Below, in pieces: positions 63,471 to 64,000 of a DNA stretch of 64,000 bases. The stretch's first letter is position 1. Every line of letters starts with the position of its first letter. Origin of the DNA: Skeletonema tropicum (taxonomy: Eukaryota; Bacillariophyta; Thalassiosirophyceae; Thalassiosirales; Thalassiosiraceae); contig CM074128.1 in NCBI GenBank assembly GCA_037178625.1, positions 1,984,001 through 2,048,000 of the forward strand, read 5' to 3'. The notes beneath the pieces were generated by a model. That model was not told where the DNA came from, made no database searches, and was given only the letters and a program-made list of their open reading frames with translations. The translations under genes and the position numbers were made by a program.

Positions 63471-63959
63471 AGCCTTGTAGCTAAGCTGAGAGGTTTTATG
63501 TGGGCTTGCTGGCAACGCCATATTCTACTCCATTGTATCTATTCGCCAATTTGCGCATGAGCTGTTTCCTAGTGGCCCCGTTTATATATAAGTGGCGTTA
63601 CTTTGCAATGCATATTTTCACTGATCAGACGAAATCTGCTTGTATGAGCGATGCTGCAAGTCTTGTAGAAGCAATGCTACAGTCTCTTGGCTTGATGTAT
63701 TGCGTAAAGACAATCCTGCGTATAGTATTTAGTCAGTCTCATCGTTTTTGTTCTGGGCAGAGTGTAGGGAGATTTGCCATTGGGAAAGAAAGATAGAGGA
63801 TCAAGCGCATGTACCTTTGTTCGTTATCACTTAGTGTAGATAATGTCGCCTCTTGAGGGCCCACCAGACGTACTTTAAAATTTCTGTTACATATATATCG
63901 AAAGGTAGGTGAGCACGCAAAGCAGGATGTTCTTCATTCAAGCATTGGGTGCAGTGTTA

Positions 63960-63984
63960 TTTAAAATTTCTGTTACATATTTAT
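63960..63984 (+). repeat. Solo terminal end of the long-TIR family
   Basis: TTTAAAATTTCTGTTACATA is the last 20 bases of the family's right end, standing alone just 65 bp beyond the complete end at 63,841-63,896. It is either the start of another element beyond the window or a remnant. Confidence 0.55.
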
Positions 63985-64000
63985 GAGCGCCATCCAACAA

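Larger units (their letters stand above)
61235..63896. mobile_element. 2.66-kb segment bounded by 56-bp inverted terminal repeats
   Basis: The 56-bp end at 61,235-61,290 (ATATATGTAACAGAAATTTT ... GGCGACATTA) is the inverse of 63,841-63,896 with about three mismatches. The same ends bound the 232-bp insertion in protease copy A. The interior has no ORF above 103 codons and no transposase motif that I can see, so it is non-autonomous or the ends belong to separate insertions. It contains a diverged satellite monomer, a hairpin at 63,311-63,340 and a copy of the 53.9-kb repeat. Small ORFs (61,512-61,733 minus; 62,177-62,410 plus, with KVEAIVCKGDCGKGVF) are unrecognised. Confidence 0.6.

Overview
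This 64-kb window looks like nuclear DNA of a centric diatom, most likely Thalassiosira pseudonana or a close relative. The evidence is: compact genes on both strands, short GT-AG introns (about 70-200 nt), N-terminal signal peptides ending in A-F type plastid cleavage motifs (clearest in plastid ribosomal protein bL28), diatom-style acidic and polyQ proteins, and a Fanzor nuclease. Species is an inference; no rRNA or other diagnostic marker is present.

Positions 1-22,070 are a dense gene block. It holds a secreted or plastid WW-WW-DnaJ protein, an F-box/PhyH dioxygenase, a long fusion of a very-long-chain 3-hydroxyacyl-CoA dehydratase (HACD/PTPLA) with a Rossmann-like domain, a methyltransferase, an MgtC-like membrane protein, a 1.75-kb TIR-bounded mobile element, a second PhyH dioxygenase, an ankyrin-like protein, a small XPA-like protein, the Fe-S assembly factor ISD11, an NAD(P)-binding plastid SDR and a 1270-residue TPR-DnaJ co-chaperone. 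Several gene structures were rebuilt by joining exons by eye; exon coordinates are given in each entry.

Positions 22,560-34,312 form a striking repeat structure. Two nearly identical 2.29-kb arms (23,117-25,408 and 32,022-34,312) lie in inverted orientation. Each carries a tRNA-Lys(CUU) gene and the 5' end of the same gene. The gene is intact only on the right side (33,477-35,528); the left copy is cut. Between the arms sits a 4.6-kb tandem array of about 25 monomers of about 185 bp, with an internal 922-bp duplication, followed by a complex I ferredoxin-like gene. Diverged single monomers occur next to the right arm and far away at 62.8 kb.

Positions 35,500-49,050 return to ordinary genes: NDUFS6, a KH-domain protein, a SOUL-like protein, a classical SDR, plastid bL28, phosphoinositide phospholipase C, a CRAL-TRIO protein and an unknown C2H2 protein whose start lies inside a palindromic repeat cluster. 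Together with ISD11 and the C1-FDX-like protein, three genes in this window serve mitochondrial Fe-S assembly or complex I.

Positions 49,050-64,000 are a mobile-element island. It contains a mariner-like TIR element, a three-exon 2OG-Fe(II) oxygenase, a SNF2 helicase fragment cut at a repeat junction, two copies of a Ulp1-like protease gene (one broken by a 31-bp duplication and a MITE-like insertion), a 2.66-kb element with 56-bp inverted ends, and an intact 799-residue Fanzor (eukaryotic TnpB, RNA-guided nuclease) ORF preceded by a perfect 214-bp tandem duplication that also duplicates its start codon context. The Fanzor locus and the satellite/inverted-arm structure are the two most interesting parts of the window.
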